Origin: JBBIKU01 sp037445245
Lineage (GTDB): Bacteria; Chloroflexota; Anaerolineae; Anaerolineales; Anaerolineaceae
DNA length: 34,936 bases
Direction: 5' to 3'
NCBI GenBank assembly: GCA_037445245.1
Contig: JBBIKU010000005.1
Coordinates: 1 to 34,936 of the forward strand
In this document: piece by piece, positions 8,830 to 17,823 of the stretch
Layout: each line of letters opens with the position of its first letter
How positions within the stretch are numbered: position 1 is the first letter of the stretch
Program-made: the position numbers and the translations under genes
Notes under the pieces: generated by a model
Database searches by the model: none
What the model was told of the DNA's origin: nothing
What the model saw: only the letters and a program-made list of their open reading frames with translations

Positions 8830-11157
8830 ATGCCGCTGCTCTGGCTCTCGCTCGCCTTTCTTGCCGGCATTCTGCTCGCCGATGGGGTGACGCTGCCGTG
8901 GCTCATCTGGCTGGGTGCAACCGGGATCAGCATCGTTTCCGCCTGTTTCGAACCGCGTTTCAGCGTCCGGCTGGCGCTGTTTGAGCGCTGGCGCAGGCTG
9001 GCGCCGCTGCCGCTTTTCGTGCTGCTGGCGGCGCTGTTCGCCGGGGCTGCCCGTTTTCAGGTTGCGCAACCGCTCTGGAGCCCCAACCATCTGGCGTGGT
9101 ACAACGACCAGGGCGAAGCGCGCCTGGTGGGCGTGGTGGTCAATGACCCCGATCGGCGCGAAAGCGGCGTGTTGGTGCGGGTGCGCGTGCAGCAACGCCT
9201 GGCGCTATCCAGCGCGACGAACGCCACCGCCCTGCCGCTATCCGGCATGCTGCTGGCACGCCTGCCGCAGGGCGACTGGCAGTACGGCGACCTGCTGCGG
9301 CTGGAGGGCAAACCGGTCACGCCCCCCGAAGATGAAGTATTCTCCTATCGCGATTACCTTGCCCGTCAGGGCATCTATTCCTACCTGCCCTTCGCTCGCG
9401 CCCGTCTGCTGCAGCGCAACCAGGGCAGCCCGTTGATGGCAGCCATCTACCGCCTGCGACAGGGCGCCCATGCCACCCTCAATCGCATCTTTCCTTACCC
9501 CGAAGCGCCGCTGCTGGCGGGTATCCTGCTCGGCATCGAAAGAAACATCCCCGCTGATTTGCAGCGCGCCTTCCGCCATACTGGCACCAGTCATATTATC
9601 GCCATTTCGGGGTTCAACATTGCCATCCTCGCCGGGTTGTTCACCGCCGTGTTCAGCCGGTTGCTGCCCAAAATGTGGGCGCCGCTGTTCTCGATTCTCG
9701 CCATCGGCGCTTACACCCTGTTGGTGGGAGCACAGGCTTCAGTGGTACGGGCGGCGTTCATGGGTGGCTTCGGGTTGCTCGGGCAACAGATCGGCAGACG
9801 GCAGGCGGGCATCAACACCCTCGCTTTCAGCGCCGCCTTGATGGCACTCATCCACCCCGGCGCGCCCTGGGATGTCGGCTTTCAGCTTTCCTTCACTGCC
9901 ACGCTGGGGTTGATCCTGTTCAGCGAGCCGTTGCAGGCGGGTTTCATTCGCCTCAGCCAACGCTGGCTGCCCGGCGATATCAGCCGCCGCCTGGGGCGTC
10001 CGGTGGGGGAATACTTCCTGTTCACCCTGGCGGCTCAGATCACCACCCTGCCGGTGATCCTGTACCACTTCCGGCGGCTTTCGCTTGTTGCGCTGCTGGC
10101 GAATCCGCTCATCCTGCCACCCCAGCCGCTGGTGATGGTGCTGGGCGGCATCACCGTGTTCGCCGGGATGGTCTTTTTACCGCTGGGCAGGCTGGCTGCC
10201 GTGCTGGCTTGGCCGCTTTTGGCATATACCACCCGCACAGTGGAATGGCTGGCGGGCTGGAGCGACGCATCCATCAGCCTGGGCGAGAGCGGGCTGATGT
10301 GGGTGGCGCTGTACTACGCCGGGTTGCTGGGACTGGTGGCAGTCAAGCCGCACTGGCAAACACTGCGCACCCGCCTGAGACCGTCTCTGATTCTGCTGGC
10401 ACTGCTGCTGCTCAACACACTCATCTGGCGGTACGCCCTGACCGCCCCAGATGGCAGGCTGCACCTACACGTGATCGACTTGCCGGATGGACAGGCGGTG
10501 CTGCTGCGCACGCCCGGTGGCGCCAATGTTCTGTTCAACGGCGGGTCGAGCGCCAGCCGTCTGAGCAGCGCCTTGGGACGCCGCCTGCCGCCGCTGGCAG
10601 CGCGCCTGGACGCGCTGGTGCTGACCCACAACCGCGGCGAGGCGCTGAAGGCATTGCCTGCCACTTTGGAACGCTTCCCGCCCGACAGGGTATTGTGGCT
10701 GCCGCAGTTCCCCCGCAAGGGAGGCGCCCTGCGCCTGGAACAACAATTGCTCCAAACAGCGACGCCGATCGATGATCTGATCGCGGGGGAGTCGATAAGG
10801 CTGGACGAGCACGTTTACCTCGATGTGATTGCAACCCGCGCCGAAAGCGCCATGCTGCTGCTGCGCTGTGGCAATCTGCGCCTGCTGCTGCCGGGTGGGG
10901 TTGCCGCGGCGAGCCTGCCGTCGGAGGCGCAGCGGGCATTAGCGGACGTCAATCTGATCGTTGTGACCTCCGAAGACCCGAAGGAGACAGAGGGCGCCGG
11001 TGCATGGTTGAGGCTGTCGCCAGCGTTGGTGCTGGCACCCGCCCCACCCCCAGACGGTGTGCCGCCCTCGACCGTGTGGGTCGATCTTCGCCGGCGCGGT
11101 TGGGTCGAAGCAATCAGCGACGGGCATCGCTTGTGGCTGGCGGGCGGGAGGCGCTGA
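8830..11157 (+). CDS. comEC: ComEC/Rec2 family DNA-uptake membrane protein with degenerate C-terminal domain
   Basis: 775 residues from the ATG at 8830; a GTG at 8770 would overlap the previous gene and adds a polar, unlikely N-terminus. After two to three spans and a soluble DUF4131-like region (~60-220), the competence domain runs from ~230 to ~530, with G-T-S-H-I-I-A-I-S-G-F-N near 252 and many spans. ComEC forms the inner-membrane channel for single-stranded DNA in natural transformation. The C-terminal ~230 residues align in position with the usual metallo-beta-lactamase-like domain, but the expected H-x-H-x-D-H motif reads T-H-N-R-G-E-A (~597-603), so most metal ligands are gone. No comEA or pilus genes are in the window. 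Confidence 0.88.
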   Translation: MPLLWLSLAFLAGILLADGVTLPWLIWLGATGISIVSACFEPRFSVRLALFERWRRLAPLPLFVLLAALFAGAARFQVAQPLWSPNHLAWYNDQGEARLVGVVVNDPDRRESGVLVRVRVQQRLALSSATNATALPLSGMLLARLPQGDWQYGDLLRLEGKPVTPPEDEVFSYRDYLARQGIYSYLPFARARLLQRNQGSPLMAAIYRLRQGAHATLNRIFPYPEAPLLAGILLGIERNIPADLQRAFRHTGTSHIIAISGFNIAILAGLFTAVFSRLLPKMWAPLFSILAIGAYTLLVGAQASVVRAAFMGGFGLLGQQIGRRQAGINTLAFSAALMALIHPGAPWDVGFQLSFTATLGLILFSEPLQAGFIRLSQRWLPGDISRRLGRPVGEYFLFTLAAQITTLPVILYHFRRLSLVALLANPLILPPQPLVMVLGGITVFAGMVFLPLGRLAAVLAWPLLAYTTRTVEWLAGWSDASISLGESGLMWVALYYAGLLGLVAVKPHWQTLRTRLRPSLILLALLLLNTLIWRYALTAPDGRLHLHVIDLPDGQAVLLRTPGGANVLFNGGSSASRLSSALGRRLPPLAARLDALVLTHNRGEALKALPATLERFPPDRVLWLPQFPRKGGALRLEQQLLQTATPIDDLIAGESIRLDEHVYLDVIATRAESAMLLLRCGNLRLLLPGGVAAASLPSEAQRALADVNLIVVTSEDPKETEGAGAWLRLSPALVLAPAPPPDGVPPSTVWVDLRRRGWVEAISDGHRLWLAGGRR

Positions 11158-11193
11158 AGCCCGAAACTATTCCGAAAACCCGCTCGTCGGGTG

Positions 11194-11261
11194 TATAATT
11201 CGGCGCATCTTTCAGAACCCACCGTGAACGCCGTCCTGCATCCGCCAACCCCTTGTATAAT
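11194..11261 (+). promoter_or_regulatory. Two candidate -10 boxes upstream of glgC
   Basis: The 172-bp gap 11158-11329 contains TATAAT twice, at 11194-11199 and 11256-11261, both preceded by TTG or GTG but without convincing -35 hexamers. Either could start the glgC transcript. A strong ribosome-binding site (aaaggagagg) lies just before the ATG at 11330. Confidence 0.4.
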
Positions 11262-11329
11262 GGCAGCAGTGGTTGCGCACAATTTGTACCCGAGATCGGA
11301 GTTCGTACGTAGCTGAAAGGAGAGGGTTT

Positions 11330-12598
11330 ATGCCTGCGCTGGATAACGTCTTGGCAGTCATCCTGGGGGGCGGGCGCGGCAGTCGCTTGTATCCCCTGAC
11401 CGTACAACGCTCCAAACCGGCGGTACCTATCGCCGGCAAATACCGCCTGATCGATATTCCCATCAGCAATTGCGTCAATTCCGGAATTTTTCGCATTGCC
11501 GTCCTTACCCAATTCAACTCGGTCTCGCTGCACCGACACATCGCCCGTACCTACCAGTTCGATTCGTTCCACCAGGGGTGGGTGCAGATCTGGGCGGCAG
11601 AGCAAACCATGGAGCACGCCGACTGGTATCAGGGCACCGCCGACGCCGTTCGCAAACAGAAACTCGAAATCTACTCCACCCGCGCCGATTATGTCTTGAT
11701 TCTGGCGGGCGACCATCTCTACCGCATGGATTACGAAGCCATGGCGCGCTTCCACTGGGACGCCAATGCCGACATCACCGTGGCGGTGCAGCCGGTCGCC
11801 GCCGCCGATGCCTCTCGCTTTGGCATTCTCAAACGCGACGATAATTTTCGTATCATCCGTTTCGCCGAGAAGCCCACCCAGCCGGAGGTGTTGAGAGAGA
11901 TGGTGAGCCGCGATGATCCTGACCGCCCCTACCTGGGGTCGATGGGGATCTACCTGTTTAAAACCGAGGTGCTCTTTGATCTCCTCAAAAACCAAGCCCT
12001 GGAAGATTTTGGCAGAGACGTGATCCCCTACGCCATCAAGTCGCGCCAGGTGTACGGGTTCGACTTCGATGATTACTGGGAAGACATCGGTACTATCCGC
12101 TCCTTCTACGAAACCAATCTCAAGTTAACCATGCCCGATTCGCCCTTCAATTTTTACGACCCCGGCAACCCGATTTATACCCATCCGCGGGTGCTGCCCG
12201 GCTCGACCATCGAAGACAGCAAGTTGGAAAATGTGTTGCTCGCCGAGGGTTGCACCATCAGTCGAGCTGAGATCAAACACTCGGTGGTGGGTGTGCGCAG
12301 CCAGATTCGCGCCGGCGTGCGCATCCGCGACAGCGTGTTGATGGGCTCCGACTATTACGAACGCTCGCTGCCCAGCAACCTCGCCCCCGAATTACCACTG
12401 GGATTTAGCGAGAACTGCGAGGTCGCCGGCGCCATTATCGACAAGAACGCCCGCATCGGCAGCGGCGTGATCATCCGTCCCTTCCCGCCCGGCGAAGACC
12501 TCGACGGCGAGCAATGGGTGGTGCGCGACGGAATCGTCGTCGTCCCCAAGAATGCTACCATCCCTCCCGGCACCTTCATTGGACCGGAACGCGTCTGA
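11330..12598 (+). CDS. glgC: Glucose-1-phosphate adenylyltransferase
   Basis: 422 residues. GlgC makes ADP-glucose from glucose-1-phosphate and ATP, the committed step of bacterial glycogen synthesis. The N-terminal nucleotidyltransferase domain has G-G-G-R-G-S-R-L-Y-P-L-T, then K-P-A-V-P-I-A-G-K-Y-R-L-I-D and Y-Q-G-T-A-D-A-V; G-D-H-L-Y-R-M-D carries the metal-binding Asp. The C-terminal ~130 residues form a left-handed beta-helix (hexapeptide-like repeats with I-R-A-G-V-R-I-R-D-S). The ATG at 11330 is chosen because it has a strong Shine-Dalgarno; an in-frame upstream start at 11273 does not. No other glycogen genes are in the window. The allosteric effector cannot be told from this reading. 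Confidence 0.95.
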   Translation: MPALDNVLAVILGGGRGSRLYPLTVQRSKPAVPIAGKYRLIDIPISNCVNSGIFRIAVLTQFNSVSLHRHIARTYQFDSFHQGWVQIWAAEQTMEHADWYQGTADAVRKQKLEIYSTRADYVLILAGDHLYRMDYEAMARFHWDANADITVAVQPVAAADASRFGILKRDDNFRIIRFAEKPTQPEVLREMVSRDDPDRPYLGSMGIYLFKTEVLFDLLKNQALEDFGRDVIPYAIKSRQVYGFDFDDYWEDIGTIRSFYETNLKLTMPDSPFNFYDPGNPIYTHPRVLPGSTIEDSKLENVLLAEGCTISRAEIKHSVVGVRSQIRAGVRIRDSVLMGSDYYERSLPSNLAPELPLGFSENCEVAGAIIDKNARIGSGVIIRPFPPGEDLDGEQWVVRDGIVVVPKNATIPPGTFIGPERV

Positions 12599-12643
12599 GC
12601 GACGCGCTCGAATACTCACCCCCGCACCCGAAGGAGTTTACCC

Positions 12644-12786
12644 ATGACCAGCGAAGCCCAGCCCGGCTTCCCCTCCCTCCCGCCAGACCTGAGCATCACC
12701 TGGCACAATTTGAGCGTCGATGAAACACTCTCGAAACTTCAATCGCCCCGGCAGATCGGGCTAACCAGCGAGGAAGTGAAACGACG
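12644..12786 (+). CDS. N-terminal fragment of P2A cation-transporting ATPase, cut by assembly gap
   Basis: The ATG at 12644 follows a clear aaggag site. About 47 residues are readable (M-T-S-E-A-Q-P-G onward), ending L-T-S-E-E-V-K-R at the run of N. This matches the cation-ATPase N-terminal domain, in which a 'x-GL-s-x-x-E-a-x-x-R' segment precedes the first membrane span. It continues after the gap in a different frame at ~12888. The two pieces belong to one gene; roughly 20-30 residues between them are missing or replaced. Confidence 0.8.
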
Positions 12787-12796
12787 NNNNNNNNNN
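12787..12796. other. Assembly gap (10 N)
   Basis: Ten undetermined bases inside the ATPase gene. A fixed run of ten N is typical of a scaffold join of unknown true length, so coordinates downstream are nominal. Confidence 0.97.
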
Positions 12797-12889
12797 TATT
12801 ATAAAAGAATTATCAACCAACAATAATTAACCTTATTAATAGGAGTAGAGAAATGAGTAATCGGGTACAAATGTTTCTACCTCGTTCTT
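12797..12889. other. AT-rich stretch foreign to the surrounding ATPase gene
   Basis: About 93 bases rich in A and T lie between the N run and the point where ATPase coding resumes. They do not encode any part of the ATPase in any frame. The stretch contains a ribosome-binding-like site (aggag) before ATG AGT AAT CGG at 12853, as in the start of a gene from a low-GC organism, but that frame is cut at the join near 12889. The simplest reading is a chimeric contig end; no inverted or direct repeats suggest a mobile element. Confidence 0.75.
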
Positions 12890-15533
12890 GCAGATGCTCA
12901 TCGGTCAGCTCAACAACTTTGTGGTCATCCTGCTGGTAGTGGCGGCGGTGATCTCAGCCCTGCTCGGCGACTGGATCGAGGCTGCCGCCATCATGGCAAT
13001 CGTGGTACTCAACGCCATCCTGGGGGTGGTGCAGGAAAGCCGCGCCCAGGCGGCGCTGGCGGCGCTGAAGAAGCTTGCCGCGCCCGAAGCCCACGTGCTG
13101 CGCGACGGACGGCGGGGGACCGTACCTGCCATCGAGTTGGTGCCGGGAGACATCGTCTTCATAGAAGCGGGGAACTTCATCCCCGCCGATGTGCGCCTGT
13201 TGGAGGCGGTCAACCTGCGCGTGGACGAAGCTTCCTTGACCGGCGAATCGGTGGCAGTCAACAAAGACGCCGCCCTGGTGCTCGAAAAGGACATTCCCCT
13301 CGGTGACCGGCTCAACACCGCCTTCATGGGCACCACCGCAACCTACGGGCGCGGGCGCGGGGTAGTGGTCAGCACCGGCATGTCGACCCAGCTTGGCTTG
13401 ATCGCGGGTATGCTCCAGGCAGTAGAGGAAGAACAAACCCCGCTACAACGGAGGCTGGACCATCTGGGACGGGTGTTGGGCTGGGGCGCGCTGAGCGTGT
13501 GTGGATTGGTCTTCGTTGTGGGTGTGCTGCGCGCCGAAGCCATCAGCGTCGAGGTGGTGACCGGCATGTTCATGATCGCCGTCAGTTTGGCGATCGCCGC
13601 CGTCCCCGAAGGGTTGCCGGCAGTGGTGACCATCACCCTGGCAATGGGGATGCGCGAGATGGTGCGACGGCATGCGCTTATCCGCCGCCTGGCATCGGTC
13701 GAGACCCTCGGCTCGGCGACGGTGATCTGTTCGGATAAGACCGGCACCCTGACCCAAAACGAAATGACGGTCACTCGCCTGTGGGTGGACGGCAAACTGT
13801 TCGAGATCAGCGGCAGCGGTTACTCCGCCAAAGGCGATTTCAGGCTGGAGGGTAAAACGGTCAACATCCAGGATTTTGCGGGGGCGATGCAGGCGCTCTG
13901 GATCGGCGTGCTCAACAATGACGCCGATCTGGAACCAATGCCCAACGACAATCAGGAGACTTATCGCATCATCGGCGACCCAACCGAGGGATCGATCTTG
14001 GTGGCAGCAGCCAAAGCCGGCATGCTCGAAAGCCAGATGGAGAAAGACTACCCCCGCCAAGATGAGATTCCCTTCGACTCGGCGCGCAAACGCATGGTCA
14101 CCATGCACACCGTCCAAAACTCGCGATACAGCGCTTTGAGGATTCCCAAAAGTGATAATGGCAAGGCTTGCTACGCCATTGCCGTCAAAGGAGCCCCGGA
14201 TGTAGTGCTCAACCTGTGCAGTTGTTACGCCACCATCGACAACCACATCCAGCCGCTGGACGATCAAGCCCGCCAGCGTATCTTGAGGGCGAACGACTCT
14301 ATGACCGGAGAAGCGTTGCGGGTGTTGGGTCTGGCGTACCGCATGGAGACGGTCGACCCGAGCCTGGTCAAACGCGAAGACCTGGAGAAGGATCTGATCT
14401 TCGTCGGGATGGTGGGCATGATCGACCCGCCGCGAGCAGAAGTATCGCCAGCACTGAGAAAAGCCCGCAACGCCGGCATCCGCACCCTCATGATCACGGG
14501 AGATTACCCCAACACCGCCAGCGCCATCGCCAGCACGATCGGGTTGATGCGCCCCGCGGCGCAGGTGCTGACCGGGATGCAGATGAACGCCCTCGATGAT
14601 GAGGCGTTGAAAAACGAAGTGCTGAAAACCGACGTTTTTGCCCGCGTCTCACCGGAACACAAGATGCGCATTGTCGACGCCCTGCGCGCCAACAACGAGG
14701 TGGTCGCCATGACCGGCGACGGTGTCAACGACGCCCCTGCCATTAAGCGAGCGGATATCGGGGTGGCGATGGGCATCACCGGCACCGATGTGGCGAAAGA
14801 AACCGCCGATATGGTCTTGACGGACGACAATTACGCCAGCATCGTTTCAGCCATCGAACAGGGCCGCATCATCTACAGCAACATCCGTAAGTTCGTCTAT
14901 TATTTGCTCTCGTGCAATGTAGCAGAGATCACCATCATCTTTCTGGCGACGTTGATCACCGGCAGGTCGCCGCTGACGGCAATCCAATTGCTGTGGCTCA
15001 ATCTGGTGACCGACGGCGCCCCAGCCCTGGCGCTGGCGACCGAAAAGGGCGACCCGGATATCATGGATCAGCCGCCCCGCCCGCCCAAAGAATCGATCAT
15101 CAACCGTTACATGGCGACCGGGATCGGCGTCCAGACAGTGGCGATCACCGCCGTGACCCTGGCGGCTTACTTTATCGGTCTGGCGGCTTCTGATCACATC
15201 ATGTTTGCCAACACCATGGCTTTTGTGACCCTGAGCATCTCGGAACTGGTGCGGGCATACACCGCCCGCTCGGAGTACTACCCGCTGCTCAAGATCGGTA
15301 TGTTCAAAAACAAGTGGATGAATCTGGCGGTTCTCTCTTCACTGGCGATGATCCTGATGGTGGTGTATGTGCCTTTCTTGCAGCAGATCTTCAACACCCA
15401 AGCGCTGGGTTGGGCGCAGTGGTCAGAAATCATCCCGCTGCTGATCTTCCCCTCCCTGGCGGCTGAAGTGACCAAGCTGCTCTTCTCTCCGCAACGCAAA
15501 CGGAGACGAGCCATTCCGAACACAGTCGGATAG
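12888..15533 (+). CDS. P2A (Ca2+-type) cation-transporting ATPase, main part
   Basis: About 880 residues after the gap. These pumps couple ATP hydrolysis to export of Ca2+ (or Mn2+) across the membrane. The phosphorylation motif is D-K-T-G-T-L-T-Q-N-E; the hinge is T-G-D-G-V-N-D-A-P-A; the actuator loop has T-G-E-S. The transport helices match the SERCA pattern: M4 A-A-V-P-E-G-L-P, M5 S-C-N-V-A-E-I, and M6 N-L-V-T-D-G-A-P-A, all carrying Ca2+-ligand residues, so Ca2+ is the most likely ion. The P2A C-terminal extra spans are present. The first codon of this piece is where coding resumes, not a true start: it joins the fragment at 12644-12786. Stop TAG at 15531-15533; the 105 bp to rnhB hold no clear terminator. 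Confidence 0.93.
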   Translation: MQMLIGQLNNFVVILLVVAAVISALLGDWIEAAAIMAIVVLNAILGVVQESRAQAALAALKKLAAPEAHVLRDGRRGTVPAIELVPGDIVFIEAGNFIPADVRLLEAVNLRVDEASLTGESVAVNKDAALVLEKDIPLGDRLNTAFMGTTATYGRGRGVVVSTGMSTQLGLIAGMLQAVEEEQTPLQRRLDHLGRVLGWGALSVCGLVFVVGVLRAEAISVEVVTGMFMIAVSLAIAAVPEGLPAVVTITLAMGMREMVRRHALIRRLASVETLGSATVICSDKTGTLTQNEMTVTRLWVDGKLFEISGSGYSAKGDFRLEGKTVNIQDFAGAMQALWIGVLNNDADLEPMPNDNQETYRIIGDPTEGSILVAAAKAGMLESQMEKDYPRQDEIPFDSARKRMVTMHTVQNSRYSALRIPKSDNGKACYAIAVKGAPDVVLNLCSCYATIDNHIQPLDDQARQRILRANDSMTGEALRVLGLAYRMETVDPSLVKREDLEKDLIFVGMVGMIDPPRAEVSPALRKARNAGIRTLMITGDYPNTASAIASTIGLMRPAAQVLTGMQMNALDDEALKNEVLKTDVFARVSPEHKMRIVDALRANNEVVAMTGDGVNDAPAIKRADIGVAMGITGTDVAKETADMVLTDDNYASIVSAIEQGRIIYSNIRKFVYYLLSCNVAEITIIFLATLITGRSPLTAIQLLWLNLVTDGAPALALATEKGDPDIMDQPPRPPKESIINRYMATGIGVQTVAITAVTLAAYFIGLAASDHIMFANTMAFVTLSISELVRAYTARSEYYPLLKIGMFKNKWMNLAVLSSLAMILMVVYVPFLQQIFNTQALGWAQWSEIIPLLIFPSLAAEVTKLLFSPQRKRRRAIPNTVG

Positions 15534-15638
15534 ACGATCCATTACGGTGCAGCGCTTGCAGGCATGATGGGTAAAGGCAAAGGCTCCTACCGCCCTCGCG
15601 GCTGACAGGATCGGTTAGTACACGCGCCCGACCGACCC

Positions 15639-16271
15639 TCAATGATAACCAAGCGCACCGCGACGAAGGGGCGCAAAGGAGAAGCGGTGCGCGTCGCAGG
15701 GTCCTTTTTGATGCAGCGCCAGCCGGTGCAATCGGGTACCGTATCCTTTGTGGCGCCCGAAGGCGTAGCCAGGATAGAGCTGCTCCAAACCCTGCATGAT
15801 GCCATCGCGGGTGGTCTTGGCGAGCACCGAGGCGGCGGCGATGCTCAAGGATCGACAATCCCCCTTGATCAGAGCAATCTGGTCATATTCGACTTCGGGC
15901 AGGGTCAGCCCATCCAGCAAGAGGTAATCGGGCAAAACCGCCAGGGCGCGCAGGGCGCGGGTCATGGCAAGTCGAGTGGCAGCCACAATTCCCAGGGCGT
16001 CAATTTCGTCGTTGGTCGCCACGCCCACGCTCCACGCCCGCGCCCGGCGGCGGATTTCCTCCGCCCAGCGGGCGCGCTGCAACGGCGTCATCTGTTTGGA
16101 ATCGCGCACTCCCTTCAACTGTTGCACCAGGTTTGACTCGGCTGGCAGCACCACCGCTGCCGCCGTCACCGGTCCCGCCCAGGCACCGCGCCCCGCTTCA
16201 TCGATGCCTGCCAGCCGGTTCAGCCCGGCGCGCCACAACCTCTCCTCCAGGTGCAGATCGGGAATATCCAT
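15639..16271 (-). CDS. rnhB: Ribonuclease HII
   Basis: 210 residues. RNase HII cuts RNA-DNA hybrids and single ribonucleotides embedded in DNA. The four acidic active-site residues are visible: D24 and E25 in G-I-D-E-A-G-R-G, D120 in L-L-L-D-G, and D156 in K-T-T-R-D. The G-R-H-K-G-Y-G-T segment near the C-terminus binds substrate. It is the last gene of a minus-strand group; its start lies 10 bp after the stop of the membrane protein gene, so it is probably transcribed with the two-component system upstream. It converges on the ATPase gene. Confidence 0.96.
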   Translation of the reverse strand: MDIPDLHLEERLWRAGLNRLAGIDEAGRGAWAGPVTAAAVVLPAESNLVQQLKGVRDSKQMTPLQRARWAEEIRRRARAWSVGVATNDEIDALGIVAATRLAMTRALRALAVLPDYLLLDGLTLPEVEYDQIALIKGDCRSLSIAAASVLAKTTRDGIMQGLEQLYPGYAFGRHKGYGTRLHRLALHQKGPCDAHRFSFAPLRRGALGYH

Positions 16272-16281
16272 CCTGCCCCCA

Positions 16282-17136
16282 CTATTGCCGGATGCCGGAG
16301 CGCAGCAAGATCAAATAAATCCCGACCAGGATCAAGCCGATCGAGCCGGTGTTGCCGATAAAACTCAAGGCGTTATCGGGGTTGCCGCCGATGTACAAAC
16401 CCCAGCCGACCATTGCCAGCACCCCGCCCGGAATGAGTGGCCACCACACAAAGCGCTGCGTCACCCGCCGCGAGAAAATCGTAATCAATCCCCAGCCAAG
16501 GGCAAAACAGACCAGCATGATGCCGGTGCGCGCCAGGCTATTTTGCTCGCTCACCCGTCCCCATGCCAAATAGATGCCGGGGGCAATGCCCATCAGCAGG
16601 CTGCCGGGAATGATCAACCCGAACAGGCTTTCGGCGAAACCCCACACCAGCAGAGCCAATGCCAGTCCGATCAGAATATAGAGGGTGAAGTCAACCACGG
16701 TCAACCCTGAGTAAAGCACTGCCGCCCCGGCGGCGATGAAAATCCCGGCAGGCGTCAACGCCCACCAGGCAATCAGCCTGCCAACCAACGACGAGAGCAG
16801 GGGGATCAAAAGCCAGCCCATGCCAAAGGCGACCAGGAAGAAACCCACCCGGCTGCGCATGTCCACTTCCAAAAAAGTATAGAAAGACAGAAAACCGCCA
16901 GCACCCACTCCGCACATCAGACTACCGGCTACCGCCAACCCAAGCCGACGGGAGAACAAGCCAGCCACCACTAAACTCAGCCCCACCAGAATCGGCACCG
17001 CCAGCGCTAACCAACCGGTTCTGAGTCGCTGTTCGGCAAGCAGAATGAACCCGATCAGGATCAGCATGCCGCCGATTCTTACCGGGGTGCTGCCGGTCAA
17101 CTTGCTTATGCCGTGGTCTTTTCCAAGCAACGCCAT
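16282..17136 (-). CDS. Internally duplicated multi-pass membrane protein of unknown function
   Basis: 284 residues, almost entirely hydrophobic with about nine to ten spans. Residues ~65-144 and ~172-250 are two copies of one unit: each has a G-S-L-M/L-x-G segment, then an R-x-G-x-x-L-V-x-F-x-x-G-W-x-L-I helix pair, a basic turn, and a W-W-x-L-x-P-x-G helix. I recognise no catalytic motif. It follows the response regulator by 27 bp and precedes rnhB by 10 bp. The position directly after a LiaS/LiaR-like pair suggests a membrane protein controlled by, or feeding into, that system; this is inference. Confidence 0.85.
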   Translation of the reverse strand: MALLGKDHGISKLTGSTPVRIGGMLILIGFILLAEQRLRTGWLALAVPILVGLSLVVAGLFSRRLGLAVAGSLMCGVGAGGFLSFYTFLEVDMRSRVGFFLVAFGMGWLLIPLLSSLVGRLIAWWALTPAGIFIAAGAAVLYSGLTVVDFTLYILIGLALALLVWGFAESLFGLIIPGSLLMGIAPGIYLAWGRVSEQNSLARTGIMLVCFALGWGLITIFSRRVTQRFVWWPLIPGGVLAMVGWGLYIGGNPDNALSFIGNTGSIGLILVGIYLILLRSGIRQ

Positions 17137-17163
17137 CGTGATAATCCTTTCGCCGTTTTGTCG

Positions 17164-17823
17164 CTAATCCGTTATCCCCAACTGCCGCGCTTTGATCACC
17201 GCCTGGACGCGATCTTTGACCCCCAACTTGGCGAGGATGCTGGTCAGGTGATTCTTTACCGTGCCCTCAGTGATGAACAGTTGCAAGGCAATCTCCTTAT
17301 TGCTGGCGCCGGTTGCCACCAGGTTGAGGATTTCAACCTCGCGACTCGAAAGTGGTTCACTCAGGTCATCGGCTGCGCCCGGCTTCGGTCTGGAAAGGCG
17401 GGCAAACTCCTGCATCACCCGGGCGGTGATCGAGGGTAACAAAAAATATTCGCCGCGTGCCGCCGAGCGGATCGCTTCATACAGTTTGTCGGACGAGACG
17501 TCCTTTAAAAGGTAGCCCACCGCCCCTGCCCGCATACCATCGAAGACATTCTCATCATCGTCAAATGTCGTCAGCACAATCACCCGGCAATCCGGCAGCA
17601 GGCTGCGCAGGCGACGGGTGGCGGTGGCACCGTCCATCAGCGGCATTTGCAAGTCCATTAACACCACCGCCGGTTGGTGTTGGGTTGCCAGCCGCAGAGC
17701 TTCCTCGCCGTTGGCGGCTTCGCCCACCACCTCGAAATCCGGCTGCACCGAGAGCAAGGTGCGCAGCCCCTCGCGAAACAGCGCCTGGTCATCCACGATG
17801 AGGATTCTGATCGGTGTCTTCAT
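17164..17823 (-). CDS. NarL/LuxR-family response regulator
   Basis: 219 residues. The receiver domain (1-~120) has D11-D12, the phosphoacceptor D57 in L-M-D-L-Q-M-P, and a conserved K in L-L-K-D. The C-terminal LuxR-type helix-turn-helix (~153-213) has L-S-S-R-E-V-E-I-L and N-K-E-I-A-x-x-L-x-I-T-E-G-T-V-K-N-H. It overlaps the upstream histidine kinase gene by 4 bp and must be its cognate partner. Targets are unknown; a direct repeat upstream of the kinase gene (19051-19077) is a candidate site for autoregulation. Confidence 0.95.
   Translation of the reverse strand: MKTPIRILIVDDQALFREGLRTLLSVQPDFEVVGEAANGEEALRLATQHQPAVVLMDLQMPLMDGATATRRLRSLLPDCRVIVLTTFDDDENVFDGMRAGAVGYLLKDVSSDKLYEAIRSAARGEYFLLPSITARVMQEFARLSRPKPGAADDLSEPLSSREVEILNLVATGASNKEIALQLFITEGTVKNHLTSILAKLGVKDRVQAVIKARQLGITD

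Noticed and set aside
9675..10775. A 366-codon open frame overlapping comEC in another frame
   Set aside because: Its composition is Gly/Ala/Arg/His-rich without hydrophobic pattern, while the comEC frame gives an aligned family protein over the same bases.
12797..12889. The AT-rich stretch as an insertion sequence or a small gene
   Set aside because: No terminal repeats or target-site duplication are visible, the ATG frame is cut at the join, and an N run is adjacent. A contig chimera is simpler.
13443..14267. A 274-codon minus-strand frame opposite the ATPase
   Set aside because: Antisense of the phosphorylation and nucleotide-binding domains; it resembles no family and has no start signal.
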